This document shows positions 51,995 to 61,298 of a stretch of 64,000 bases of DNA, one piece after another; position 1 is the first letter of the stretch, and every line of letters starts with the position of its first letter. Below the pieces are notes generated by a model. The model saw nothing but the letters and a program-made list of their open reading frames with translations. It searched no databases and had not been told where the DNA came from. A program made the translations under genes and the position numbers. This DNA is from Gulosibacter chungangensis (GTDB taxonomy: Bacteria; Actinomycetota; Actinomycetes; Actinomycetales; Microbacteriaceae). Location of the stretch: assembly GCF_008831155.1 (NCBI RefSeq), contig NZ_WBKB01000001.1, positions 434,001 to 498,000 on the forward strand, written 5' to 3'.

Positions 51995-52630
51995 ATGACA
52001 CGAATCCACGCCACTGGCACCAGCGAAGCGCACTACCGTGCGGAACGCGCGACCATCATCGCGCACATTTCCATCACCTCCGAGAACCGTGCGGAGAGCA
52101 TCCGCCTCGCGACCCACCTGCACAATCTGGTCAGTAGCCGGGCCCAACAGCTGCGGAGCTCTGGCGATGCGACCTGGCATGCCGCCACCCCAATCAGTAC
52201 CTGGACGCGCAAGAGCTACGCGCAGGGGTCGTATTCGAACGTCATCGTCGAGCACATCACCTCGAGTACGGTGCGCGTGAAACTCTCGAGTCTCGAGCTC
52301 GTGAGCGAGCTGGTCACCGAGTTTTCCGAAGCCGGCGTGCGGGCGAGCGTGGATTGGGCACTCACGGAAAACACCCGTCGCGCGCACGAGCAAGCGGCGC
52401 GCAAAGCGGCCGTGGGTCAGGCACGCGAGATCGCAGAGGACTACGCCAGTGCGCTCGGCGAACAGGTCACGAAGGTCATGACAATCTCAGACAGTCAGCA
52501 GCCTTCGTTCGGTGGCCCAGCGATGCGAGCGATGTCGGCAGCCCCGGGTGGTCAACCCGAAACCGCCGAGGTTACCGTCCCCGAGATCACGATCAGCGCC
52601 ACGGTGACCGGAGAATTTGAGAGCGCCTAG
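51995..52630 (+). CDS. SIMPL-domain (DUF541) protein
   Basis: A 211-residue protein with the SIMPL fold: MTRIHATGTSEAHYRAERATIIAHISI (the first strand of the domain), a helix rich in Glu/Arg, VEHITSSTVRVKLSSLELVSEL, and the C-terminal VTVPEITISATVTGEFE strand. No signal peptide is present, so it is likely cytoplasmic or cell-wall-associated by another route. Members are linked to oxidative stress or membrane stress in some bacteria, but the function here is not assigned. ATG 51995 has only a weak ribosome-binding site. It lies 75 bp downstream of the MFS gene and may share its transcript; it is convergent with oleD. Confidence 0.8.
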   Translation: MTRIHATGTSEAHYRAERATIIAHISITSENRAESIRLATHLHNLVSSRAQQLRSSGDATWHAATPISTWTRKSYAQGSYSNVIVEHITSSTVRVKLSSLELVSELVTEFSEAGVRASVDWALTENTRRAHEQAARKAAVGQAREIAEDYASALGEQVTKVMTISDSQQPSFGGPAMRAMSAAPGGQPETAEVTVPEITISATVTGEFESA

Positions 52631-52644
52631 CGAGTGGCACAGTG

Positions 52645-53616
52645 CTAGCGAGTGGCGTAGTGCCGAGCGAGCTCGGCCATACCCTCCTCGAAGCTGACCG
52701 CCGGTTCCCACTGCAGTACCTCGCGGGTGCGGCGCTGATCAAACCAGTGGGCGGTGCTCATTTGCTCGGCGAGGAACCGGGTCAGCGGCGGCTCGTCATC
52801 GTGTTCGCTAAGGTTCCAGATCGCATCCACGGCTGCCCCTGCCGCAAGCGCCGGGGCGACCGGGATGCGCAGCTTGGGCCTGCCTGCGCCGCCCGCCTTT
52901 GCGAGGCGTTCGACGAATTCACCGATTGCGCGCGGCTGGCCGTTAGTGACCACGAGTGCCTCGCCGTGCACCCGGGTGACGGCCTCGAGTGCGGCGAGAA
53001 TCGCATCCACCGCGTTGCTGACGTAGAGCGTATCGACCAGCGCCGCTCCCGAACCGAGGATGGGCATCCGTCCACCTCGAGCGCGTTCGATGATGCGCTC
53101 GGTGAGCTGCGTGTCGCCCGGGCCCCACATGAGGTGCGGGCGCAGCACGAGTACAGGGAATTCCGCCGAGTCGGCTGCGAGGGCCAGGAGTTCCCCGTGG
53201 CCCTTGGTGCGGGCGTATTCCCCGCGCGCAGCGGCCGGGTTGGCCACTCCCGCGGGCGCACCGACGAGCGAGTCTCCGGAATTTGCCACCGAGGGTGAAG
53301 AAATGTGCACGAACCGCGAAACCCCGGCGGCCTTGGCCTCACGGAGCACGTGCTCGGTGCCGCCGATATTGACCCGCTCGAAATCGCTCGGGTCCCCAGC
53401 CATCGACACTTTCGCGGCGAGGTGGATGACCGCATTCTGCCCCGACATTGCTTCGGCGACGGCGGCCGGCTCGGTCACGCTGCCGCGGATGTCCCGGGCC
53501 CCGGCCACACCCGAGGCGCGCCGCTGTAGCGTGGTCACCTCGTGGCCATCCTCGAGGAGCTTGCGCACCACTGAGGAGCCGAGGAGTCCGGATGCACCGG
53601 TCACGAGAATCTTCAC
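52645..53616 (-). CDS. oleD: OleD-like NAD(P)-dependent 3-beta-HSD-family reductase
   Basis: A 323-residue extended short-chain dehydrogenase. It begins VKILVTGASGLLGSSVVRKL (nucleotide-binding GxxGxxG) and carries the YxxxK catalytic pair in EYARTKGHGE, with HISSPSVANSG supplying the Ser. In olefin biosynthesis OleD reduces the 2-alkyl-3-ketoacid from OleA to a 2-alkyl-3-hydroxyacid. GTG 53616 is chosen because GAGGAA lies upstream; the ATG at 53649 has a weak site. It is the last gene of the oleA-oleBC-oleD order, 61 bp downstream of oleBC, and probably in the same operon. Confidence 0.85.
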   Translation of the reverse strand: MKILVTGASGLLGSSVVRKLLEDGHEVTTLQRRASGVAGARDIRGSVTEPAAVAEAMSGQNAVIHLAAKVSMAGDPSDFERVNIGGTEHVLREAKAAGVSRFVHISSPSVANSGDSLVGAPAGVANPAAARGEYARTKGHGELLALAADSAEFPVLVLRPHLMWGPGDTQLTERIIERARGGRMPILGSGAALVDTLYVSNAVDAILAALEAVTRVHGEALVVTNGQPRAIGEFVERLAKAGGAGRPKLRIPVAPALAAGAAVDAIWNLSEHDDEPPLTRFLAEQMSTAHWFDQRRTREVLQWEPAVSFEEGMAELARHYATR

Positions 53617-53677
53617 GATCGACTTCCTCTTTTCTTCCGGGTCATGCATTCTTGCGGGTTCGCGCCGGCCCAGCTGC

Positions 53678-56545
53678 TTAGGGTTTGCGGATCGTTTCGC
53701 CGCGCAGCACCGAATCGGCCCAAGTTGCCAGTCGCAAGCGATCGATCTTGGAGTTGTGGCGAATATCCGTGGGGAAGGTGGATGCGACCAGAACGGCCGC
53801 AATGTCGTGCGGGTAGTGTTCCCGGGCTGCGGCGCGCACCGCATCTGCAAGTTCCAGTGGAGCAATGCCCGGCTTGAGCCGCGCATCCGCTTCAGGTTCC
53901 AGCACGACCACGACTGCCTGTGTCCCGACCGGTCCGACGCCGACCACGGCGGAGCGGCTCACGCTCGGGACCTTGTCGACCACGGCCTCGACGCCGCCGG
54001 GAGCCAGGGGCCCGAGCGGTGTGCTGAGCACGTGCTGCAGGCGACCCTCGAGCCAGACTCGGCCCTCCGCATCGAAGTGACCGATGTCGTTGGTGCGATG
54101 CCAGGTGAGCCCCGCGAGCGCATCCCGCTTCGAGGCCCGATCAGTGTCCCACAGCACGTCGTAGCCAGCCTTAACGTGCGGTGCCGAGACGACAAATTCG
54201 CCGAGGATGCCAGCGGCGGCTTCCCCGATGAGGAGTTCCTCGGTCGTGTCGCCAAGTTCGTCGAGCGGCGCGAGCGCGAAGCTCACGCGAGACACGGGCT
54301 TGCCCACACAGACCCCGTGGTCGCGGGACTGGGCTTCTGCAGCGGCGACCCCGTCGCGATCGATATTGGTGAGCATGAGCCCCTCGGTCATGCCATAGGG
54401 CGAGCGAATCTCGGCGTTTGGGAAGAGTTCGGCGAGCTGGTCCATGAGGCTCAGCGGCACCGGCGCCCCGGCCGAGAGCACGAGCTCAATGTCGAGGAAG
54501 GACGCGCGCTGTGCCTCGGTGAGGTCGCCCGCGGTCGCGACCACGTTCTTATGGGCCGCGGGAGAGGCGAAGACCATGGTTGATTTTCCGGCGATGATCG
54601 CATCCGCGAGGGCTGCCGCAGTGAGGGTGCGGGGCTTCGTGACCGACATATCCGGCGTGACGCTGCTGATTCCGAGGCCCGGACCGAGGAGCGCGAATGG
54701 CGCGAACCCCGCGACCCAACCGGTGCCCTCGTGCACCTTGAACTGTTCCCGCAGCGTGCGCGCGAGCGCGCCGAGGCGGGCGTGGGTGTAGCGCACGCCC
54801 TTCGCGGGGCCGGTGGAGCCCGAGGTGTAGAGGACTGCTGCCTCATCATCGGGGCCAGGTAGCGCAATCGGTACCTGCGAGCGGGTGCGCGAGAGTTCGT
54901 TGATCGTCGTTTCGATGCCGAGGGCCGCGCGCTCAAGTCGGTCGAAACGCCCCACCCCGAGGCGGCGGCCTGGCCACTTCGCGGCACGCGCCAGGGTGAG
55001 CCCGGGCTTCAAGCCAATGATCCACTTGGGGTCGGCAGCCTTGATTGCCCGCGACATGCCGGCGACTCCGAGCCCGGTGTCGGCGACGACCGCGACACCG
55101 CCGGCCTTCAGCACGCCGTAAAGCACCGCGGTGAGGGTATTGCCGGGGGTCACGAGCAGCGAAACGCGATCGCCTTTCTGCAGCCCGAGGTCTTGCAAGC
55201 CGCGAGCGATGCCGTCGACAACCCGCGTCAGCTGCCTCCAGGTGACCTGCTGCGGCGGCTTGTGGCTCATGTCCACGCTCGCGATGGCGCGGTCACCGGC
55301 GCGCTGGTCGAGCGCTTCAAAGATCAAGGGCGCAAGCTCGTCGGTCGAGGACTCGGCAGCCATGACCGCTGCTTCCACTGCGCCTGTTTCCTCCGAAGCA
55401 CGGGCTTGCTGTCCCGGGGCTTGCTCCGCTGGGAACTGCTGCGCCAGCCAACGCAGCGCAATCCCCGGAACATCGGCGTCCTCACTCACGAGGTGCGAGG
55501 CGCCCTCGATGCGATGCAAGTCCGCTTGCGGCAACCGCTCGCGCAGATCCCGCAAGAAATAGTCGACGAATACCGGGTCCTTCGGGCCCCAAATCAGCAG
55601 GGCGGGACTGGAAATCCCGGCAATATCGGTGCCCAGCTGCTGCAATTCGGCATAGGAAGGATGCGAAGGTGTGGCGGGAATATCGGCGACAAACCCGCCG
55701 ATGCCGCCCCGCGCATCCAACCCCCGATAGGGCGAGGAAAATGCATCCCGAATCTCGGGCCGCAACGGGCCCTGCCCCAGGGCGAGCGTAGTGCGCAGGA
55801 ACCAGTCGGTGAGCACCGTCGAGGTCGGCAGCATTGGCCCGCTCAGTGCGGCACGCAGGGGCACCGGCAATGGCATACCCTCGGGCTGGTGCACCCCGGT
55901 GTTGAGGCTGATCACGGCGTCCACGAGTTCCGGGTGACGCGCGGCCCAGGTTAGGGAGAGCAGCCCGCCCCAGTCGTGTCCGATCGTGATGATGGGATGC
56001 GCGGGGGTCGCGGGCTGAGGCGTTGCAGAGCCAGCCGTCGCGAGTTTGCCGGTCGGAGAATCGGCCGTCCGGGAATCGGCGGAGGCCCGCGTCTCACGCG
56101 CAGCCAGCGCCCCGCCTTCCGGCAGGAGTTGTTGCACGACCGTGTCAAAGTCGCTTACGCGCTCGGCAATACGGCGATAGCCGGTGCCGTGAGTGGTCGG
56201 AAGGGCGTCATGCTCGAGCCGCTCGGAGTAGCCCATATCGAGCTGGTCCGGCGCAATCACCCGCCAGATTCGGCCGCCCGCGCCAGCACCACCGTCAGCC
56301 ACAGCACCCGCCAGCGTCGCCGCGGCAAGCCCGCGCCACAGGTACGACCAGGTTGGGTTGCCGTGCAGCGCGAGGATGGTCCCGGTCGGCTCGCGCCCCT
56401 GCGCCCGCAGCGCGGGGAGGGTGTCGAGCACGTGAAAGGTTCGCGACCCGTCAACGGTGTCGACCGTCACCAGACGCGACCACTGTGCATCCCATTCGGG
56501 AAGCGGGCCGGGGAGAGTCGCGACGTGCGCGGGAATCTTTACCAT
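53678..56545 (-). CDS. oleBC: OleBC fusion: beta-lactone decarboxylase and beta-lactone synthetase
   Basis: A 955-residue two-domain protein. Residues 1-370 form an alpha/beta hydrolase (OleB) with the haloalkane-dehalogenase-type nucleophile Asp191 in IGHDWGG; it decarboxylates the cis-beta-lactone to an alkene. Residues from about 400 form an adenylating enzyme (OleC) with LYTSGSTGPAKG and PYGMTEGLMLTN, which makes the beta-lactone. Fusion of these two is known in Actinobacteria such as Micrococcus. A 39-residue low-complexity Ala/Ser/Thr insert (145-183) lies just before the OleB nucleophile strand. The ATG at 56545 overlaps the oleA stop by seven bases. Confidence 0.9.
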   Translation of the reverse strand: MVKIPAHVATLPGPLPEWDAQWSRLVTVDTVDGSRTFHVLDTLPALRAQGREPTGTILALHGNPTWSYLWRGLAAATLAGAVADGGAGAGGRIWRVIAPDQLDMGYSERLEHDALPTTHGTGYRRIAERVSDFDTVVQQLLPEGGALAARETRASADSRTADSPTGKLATAGSATPQPATPAHPIITIGHDWGGLLSLTWAARHPELVDAVISLNTGVHQPEGMPLPVPLRAALSGPMLPTSTVLTDWFLRTTLALGQGPLRPEIRDAFSSPYRGLDARGGIGGFVADIPATPSHPSYAELQQLGTDIAGISSPALLIWGPKDPVFVDYFLRDLRERLPQADLHRIEGASHLVSEDADVPGIALRWLAQQFPAEQAPGQQARASEETGAVEAAVMAAESSTDELAPLIFEALDQRAGDRAIASVDMSHKPPQQVTWRQLTRVVDGIARGLQDLGLQKGDRVSLLVTPGNTLTAVLYGVLKAGGVAVVADTGLGVAGMSRAIKAADPKWIIGLKPGLTLARAAKWPGRRLGVGRFDRLERAALGIETTINELSRTRSQVPIALPGPDDEAAVLYTSGSTGPAKGVRYTHARLGALARTLREQFKVHEGTGWVAGFAPFALLGPGLGISSVTPDMSVTKPRTLTAAALADAIIAGKSTMVFASPAAHKNVVATAGDLTEAQRASFLDIELVLSAGAPVPLSLMDQLAELFPNAEIRSPYGMTEGLMLTNIDRDGVAAAEAQSRDHGVCVGKPVSRVSFALAPLDELGDTTEELLIGEAAAGILGEFVVSAPHVKAGYDVLWDTDRASKRDALAGLTWHRTNDIGHFDAEGRVWLEGRLQHVLSTPLGPLAPGGVEAVVDKVPSVSRSAVVGVGPVGTQAVVVVLEPEADARLKPGIAPLELADAVRAAAREHYPHDIAAVLVASTFPTDIRHNSKIDRLRLATWADSVLRGETIRKP

Positions 56546-57612
56546 GCAATTTCCATCATTGCGGTGTTGAGCCCCGAACCCACACCCATGCAGAGCACCC
56601 GGTCACCGGGCTGCATGTCGGGGGCGCGCCGGGCGAGGGTGATCGGGAGGGATGCTGGGCCCACGTTCCCGAGTTCGGGGTAGGTGCGGGCGATCTTGTC
56701 GGGGTCGATCGTCGTCGCGTCGGTGAGTGCCTTGACGTGGGTTTTGGAGACCTGGTGGGGAATGTAGTGATCCATGTCTTCCCAATCCCAACCGGAAGCA
56801 TTGGCCTCTTGCCAGGCGGCGTTGATCAGCTCCATGCCGTTTTCGAGCAGCCCCTGAGTGTCGGTGAACATGCCGTCGTAGTCACCGACGCAGAGGTGGT
56901 TATTCCAGGTCGCGGCCCGCGTCACCCCGCCGAGGATGCGGTGACCTTCAGGGTGCAGATCGGCGCGACCCAATACCGCTGCCGCCGCACCCGAACCGAG
57001 GGTCAGTGTCGCGAACTCGTTCAGGTATTCCTCGCGGGTAATCCCCTCGCGCATGAGCCGCTGCACCGTCGCCTCTTGCACCCGCGACATGTCTTCACCC
57101 GCAACGATCAGCGCGTAGTCAATCTGGCCGGAGTCGATCATGTTCGCCGCCACGGTCATCCCATTGACGAATCCGAGGCAGGCGTTGGTGATGTCAAAGT
57201 TCATGGCCTGCGGACCGAGTCCGATTCGGTCGTGCACGGCGGTCGCGACTGAGGGCTCGAGCCCCTCGCGGGAGACCGAAGCGTTAATCAACAGCCCGAT
57301 GCGGTCTGCCGGGATGCCGGACTCGGCTAGAGCCTTACGGCCCGCGTCGGCCGCACCGTCGATATAGTCCGTCGGCTTCTCCCAGTTGCGTCGGGTGTAC
57401 ACACCCGCGACCCGCTGCAGCAGGTTTCGAGGCAGACCAAGTTTGCGCAGTGCTTCGCTCAACCGCTCGTCGAACGACGCTGAACTCACTTCAACGGGCG
57501 CGATGGTTTCGGTGATGGCGAGGAGGGCCACATTGGTGTGCCTGGACGTTGAATTCCCGCTCGCATTGCTCGAGGGCTGCGGCGGGGTCGAAGTAACTTG
57601 TCCAGATTTCAT
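56539..57612 (-). CDS. oleA: OleA: thiolase-fold acyl-CoA condensing enzyme
   Basis: A 357-residue thiolase-superfamily enzyme (often annotated FabH-like) that joins two fatty-acyl-CoA molecules head-to-head. The nucleophile is Cys145 in ITNACLGFVNG, the key OleA glutamate is likely Glu119 in SREGLEPS, and the His/Asn pair lies in YIPHQVSKTH and ELGNVGPASLP. ATG 57612 is used. It is the first gene of the ole block, followed by the overlapping oleBC and then oleD. Together these four activities form the known long-chain olefin pathway. Confidence 0.9.
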   Translation of the reverse strand: MKSGQVTSTPPQPSSNASGNSTSRHTNVALLAITETIAPVEVSSASFDERLSEALRKLGLPRNLLQRVAGVYTRRNWEKPTDYIDGAADAGRKALAESGIPADRIGLLINASVSREGLEPSVATAVHDRIGLGPQAMNFDITNACLGFVNGMTVAANMIDSGQIDYALIVAGEDMSRVQEATVQRLMREGITREEYLNEFATLTLGSGAAAAVLGRADLHPEGHRILGGVTRAATWNNHLCVGDYDGMFTDTQGLLENGMELINAAWQEANASGWDWEDMDHYIPHQVSKTHVKALTDATTIDPDKIARTYPELGNVGPASLPITLARRAPDMQPGDRVLCMGVGSGLNTAMMEIAW

Positions 57613-57697
57613 TATCGGATCAGCCTATCGACGGATCATCTGTGAATCTGCATGTATCGTTCCGCTCGGTGCGAACTTGACCGTCATTTTGTACCTG

Positions 57698-58774
57698 CTA
57701 CACAGGAACCTTTTCGCGCGCGAGTTCGTGGGATGCACGGAATCGGTTTCGCAGTCCCCGCACCATCCCGCTCCAGGTGCGGTCGCGAATAAAGATCGAG
57801 TCGATGGCGACCATCGCGAGCGAGAACCATGGCAGCCCCATCAGCACCGCAATTGCCATGTGGAAGGTGAGGATGGTCGCAAGCCCAATAATGCGGGTCG
57901 GGCGAGTGAGCAGCATGAACGGGAACGCGAGCTGCATGAGGATCGAACCCCAGGTCGCGATGGTCACGAGCGGCCCCCAAGTGGTGGCGATCTCGCTGAG
58001 CGTCGGCCAGGTGCCAAACCGGTCGGTCATCAGCGGGTTGTAGACCGCGTAGCCGCCCGACCAGGGCTCACCACCGGCTTTGTAGAGTGCGCCGGAAACG
58101 TACACGAAGGACACCTGCGCGGTGAGGATCACCAGCACCAGGTTGTGCGCGACGTTCTGAATCTGCCCCCACTCGGTCTTCGGGGTCCCGTTGGTAGCCG
58201 GGCCATCCTTCTTCGCCCGCCTGCGCGCATCAAGCGACCAGCGCATCCCGCAATTGGCGAAAAGCATGAAGAACAGGGCGATGCGGAACATATTGTCGCC
58301 CTGGTCACCGAGCATGTCGTTCGCCTCGATGAAGCTAATCCACAGCACCAGGAAGATCGGATGCACGATCCGGGTGTGCCAGCCGAGTGTGAACGCGATC
58401 GCGAGCGCCAGCAGCAGCAGGTACAGGGTCGTGTAGAGCGCATCGTTCGGCATCGCGTGGTGGAACGCGCTGAACAGCCAAATGTGCGGGAAGTCACTTT
58501 TCGCATCCAGCCCCTCGCCGTTCCAGAGCGAGCCGCTGCCGAAGGCGTAGAGGCGGGTGCGCCAGTTGGAGACCAGCAGGCCCACGGCCGAGAGCCCCAG
58601 CAGGATGCGCGTGACGGCCAGTCCGTAGGTGGCTTTTTTCGAGTCGATGAGCCAGTTTTCGGCGATCGTGTAGCCGAGGCTGATGAGCCGGCCGGCGCCG
58701 CGGATGATCGACTTGATGCCGCCAGCAAAGAAGAGGCCCAGCGCGAGGAAGAAGCGTTTCAGTCGGGTGAGCAC
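57698..58774 (-). CDS. HTTM-domain multi-pass membrane protein
   Basis: A 358-residue membrane protein of the HTTM (horizontally transferred transmembrane) family related to vitamin-K-dependent gamma-carboxylase. About seven spans are visible (for example LYTTLYLLLLALAIAFTLGW), with a conserved TLGWHTRIVHPIFLV motif, NDMLGDQGDNMFRIALFFMLFANC and the VSGALYKAGGEPWSGGYAVYN loop. The GTG start at 58774 overlaps the DUF5819 stop (TAGTG), so the two are coupled. It lies 85 bp upstream of oleA. Its reaction is unknown. Confidence 0.83.
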   Translation of the reverse strand: MLTRLKRFFLALGLFFAGGIKSIIRGAGRLISLGYTIAENWLIDSKKATYGLAVTRILLGLSAVGLLVSNWRTRLYAFGSGSLWNGEGLDAKSDFPHIWLFSAFHHAMPNDALYTTLYLLLLALAIAFTLGWHTRIVHPIFLVLWISFIEANDMLGDQGDNMFRIALFFMLFANCGMRWSLDARRRAKKDGPATNGTPKTEWGQIQNVAHNLVLVILTAQVSFVYVSGALYKAGGEPWSGGYAVYNPLMTDRFGTWPTLSEIATTWGPLVTIATWGSILMQLAFPFMLLTRPTRIIGLATILTFHMAIAVLMGLPWFSLAMVAIDSIFIRDRTWSGMVRGLRNRFRASHELAREKVPV

Positions 58775-59529
58775 TAGTTCATCCCCTCGTAGACGCGCAG
58801 GAAGGTCTCGGCGAAAGCCTCATCGGATTGGCCGGGGTTTTTCGCGAGGCCCCGCCACCCAGTCGAGACGATCTGTACGGCCGGTCGCTGCGCATCCGAA
58901 TCATTGCGTTCCGCGAAGGGGACCACATTCTGGCGGCTCACCTCGTACTGCACGCGCACGACGTCATCACCCCAGACCGCGAGCGCCACCTGCGTGGCGT
59001 AGGCGACGGTCATGTGCTCGGTGACCATGAAGTCTTCGACGAGGTCTTCATCGCCGTAGCTCGCCATCTTTTCTTCGAGTCGTGCCTCCCAGTCGCCCTC
59101 GAAGTAGTTGAGCTCGACGATGACCTGGTGGTCGTCAGTGAGCGCGTCGTAGCTGGACTTGTGCTGACTGGCGACTTCCGCCGCCTGCAGGCCCGCGCGC
59201 GGCGGGAAAAGATTGTTCTGAATCATGTCGAGCTCGACCGCGGTCGCATCCACCCAGTCGGTTTCGGTGAGGGTGCCGTTCTCGTCAACGATCGCGCGCA
59301 CCTTGAGGGTGTAGCTGCCGTTGATCGGGGCCGGCGCGAAGACACTCCAGGATTGCCCGAAGAAGGGAATCATGTAGCTCGAAAGCACCTGCTGTGTGGG
59401 GATCTCTCGCAGTGGCGAATAGGGCGCGATCCACAGGAAGGACGCGAAAATATGCCATGCGGTGACCAGACTGAGGGCCGCGAGCACACCTCGGACCAGG
59501 GGTGAGCGCTTCTTTTTCTCTTTATCCAT
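58774..59529 (-). CDS. DUF5819-family membrane-anchored protein
   Basis: A 251-residue protein with one N-terminal span (LSLVTAWHIFASFLWIAPYSPL) after a Lys-rich start, then an extracytoplasmic domain with GQSWSVFAPAPINGSYTLKV, a signature of DUF5819 proteins. Members are commonly found next to HTTM proteins, as here. ATG 59529 starts it. The shared coupling with the HTTM protein suggests that they form a complex. No catalytic motif is apparent. Confidence 0.8.
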   Translation of the reverse strand: MDKEKKKRSPLVRGVLAALSLVTAWHIFASFLWIAPYSPLREIPTQQVLSSYMIPFFGQSWSVFAPAPINGSYTLKVRAIVDENGTLTETDWVDATAVELDMIQNNLFPPRAGLQAAEVASQHKSSYDALTDDHQVIVELNYFEGDWEARLEEKMASYGDEDLVEDFMVTEHMTVAYATQVALAVWGDDVVRVQYEVSRQNVVPFAERNDSDAQRPAVQIVSTGWRGLAKNPGQSDEAFAETFLRVYEGMN

Positions 59530-59581
59530 GAGGGCTTTCAGACTCCCGGCGGGCCGGGCTCAGTGTTGGCGACACGAAACT

Positions 59582-59615
59582 GGGCGGGCAGCACACACTC
59601 GTGCCCTGCCCGCCC
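59582..59615 (+). terminator. Hairpin between FAD oxidoreductase and DUF5819 gene
   Basis: GGGCGGGCAG (59582-59591) pairs with CTGCCCGCCC (59606-59615), and inner GCAC/GTGC pairing extends it; TTGTTT follows on the plus strand. It lies in the 152-bp gap between two minus-strand genes, so it may end transcription of the FAD gene before the DUF5819-HTTM pair. Confidence 0.6.
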
Positions 59616-59681
59616 TTGTTTAGCAGATGCGTCTAGCCATTACGGCACATCACCCGCGAATCTCGAGCCTGCGGCTTCCCC

Positions 59682-61127
59682 CTACACAGCGAGACTCGGT
59701 AATGATTTGCCAAATTCTTTGGCCAGAATCAACCGGGCGGCATGCCAACCTGCCAAACCGTGCACGCCGGGTCCAGGAGGCGTCGAAGACGAGGCGAGAT
59801 AGATGCCCTTGCCGGGCGTGCGCCAGGGCGAAGGTGAGAGCGTCGGCCGAGCGATGAGTTGCTGCAGCTGCACCGCCCCGGCGCTGATATCGCCACCGAA
59901 ATAGTTCGAGTTGTAGTCAGCGAGCTCGGCCGCGGTGGTCACGCGACAATCGAGGATGCGTTCGCGCACGCCCGGCGCAAAGCGCTCAATTTGTGCGATC
60001 ACGCGCTCCGAGACATCCAAGGTCGAACCGTTCGGCACGTGGGTGTAACTCCAGACCGCGTTCTTGCCCGAAGGGTTACGCCCCGGATCGAACTCGCTGG
60101 GCTGCGCCAGCAGCACATAAGGCTGATCCGGATGGCGACCGCGTGCAACTTCCGCCTCCGCAAAAGCGATCTGCGCCCGCGAACCGCCAAGGTGCACGGT
60201 CGGTGTCTGCGCCACCCGCGGATCAGCCCACGGGATCGGCCCGTCCAACACAAGATCAACCTTCGCCGCGGCATTCCCCGACTTGAACCGCCGCAGCGCC
60301 CGCACGTAATCCTCCGGCAATTCACGCTCGGCAATGCGGGCAAGGTCGCGAGCCGAAGTGTCAAAAACCTTCACCTGATAGCCCGACAGCTCGCCTGCAT
60401 CCTGCACCCGAACGCCGGTCTCGATCCGGCCACCGTGCGCGAGCAAATCATCCGCGAGCGCCTGCGCGATCGCCTGCGAACCGCCAACCGGCACTGGCCA
60501 TCCGGCCGCGTGGCCCGTGACCGAGAGCACGAGACCGATTGCCGCGGTCGACAGCGCCGGCATTGTGCCGATGCTGTGCGCCGCGACCCCAGAGATCATC
60601 GCGGGTGCGGCATCCTCTTGGAACCGCAGATTACACAGCGGCGAACCCTGCTCGAGCGTGCGCAATCCCATGGCCAGTGCGGCCGGGAGCGAGCGTGGCC
60701 AGCGCAACATGCTGCCGCCGAGACCGAAATCGAGCACCCCATCCAACTGCTGCAAGAGCGGCGCGAACAAGCGCCGATAGGCTTCGCCGTCACGCCCGAG
60801 TTCCGCGGCCGTGCGATCAAGGTCACGGTACGCGATGGCCGCTCGGCCACCATCGAGCGGATGCGCATAGGAGGCTTCCGGGACGACAAACTCCACGCGC
60901 TTGGCAAGCTCAAAACGGCGGAAGAATTCCGAGGCCAGGGCCATTGGGTGGATCGCCGAACAAATGTCGTGGACGACCCCGGGCATCACCACTTCGCCCG
61001 TGCGCGTGCCACCGCCGATCGTGTCGGCGGCCTCAAAGACCGTGACGGGGATACCGGCGCGAGCGAGCGTCACAGCAGCAGCCAGACCGTTCGGCCCGGA
61101 GCCCACGATTGCGGCTCCATTACTCAT
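59682..61127 (-). CDS. Phytoene-desaturase-like FAD-dependent oxidoreductase
   Basis: A 481-residue flavoprotein of the phytoene desaturase/PYROXD2-like group. The FAD-binding start AAIVGSGPNGLAAAVTLARAGIPVTVFEAADTIGG has the dinucleotide GxGxxG and the acidic strand end. GGGTRTGEVVMPGVVHD follows, and the C-terminal FAD motif reads GIYLASSSTPPGPGVHGLAGWHAAR. ATG 61127 starts it. The carotenoid-biosynthesis gene neighbours (crtB, crtE) are absent, so it probably acts on another unsaturated substrate. It lies on the same strand as the ole block. Confidence 0.83.
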   Translation of the reverse strand: MSNGAAIVGSGPNGLAAAVTLARAGIPVTVFEAADTIGGGTRTGEVVMPGVVHDICSAIHPMALASEFFRRFELAKRVEFVVPEASYAHPLDGGRAAIAYRDLDRTAAELGRDGEAYRRLFAPLLQQLDGVLDFGLGGSMLRWPRSLPAALAMGLRTLEQGSPLCNLRFQEDAAPAMISGVAAHSIGTMPALSTAAIGLVLSVTGHAAGWPVPVGGSQAIAQALADDLLAHGGRIETGVRVQDAGELSGYQVKVFDTSARDLARIAERELPEDYVRALRRFKSGNAAAKVDLVLDGPIPWADPRVAQTPTVHLGGSRAQIAFAEAEVARGRHPDQPYVLLAQPSEFDPGRNPSGKNAVWSYTHVPNGSTLDVSERVIAQIERFAPGVRERILDCRVTTAAELADYNSNYFGGDISAGAVQLQQLIARPTLSPSPWRTPGKGIYLASSSTPPGPGVHGLAGWHAARLILAKEFGKSLPSLAV

Positions 61128-61298
61128 CGCGCTGCTGCCTCCGTCTCAGGGTGGTTTGGGGATGCACCACCAGGTTCGCATCCGTGCCATCGGGCACTTC
61201 GACCACCGTAGTCGAGCCCGCGGGCGAGAAAAGCAGTGGGGGCGTGGGCAACCGGCAGCCTCCTGCCATTCGCATCGGAAACCTGAGATGCTCTTGTT

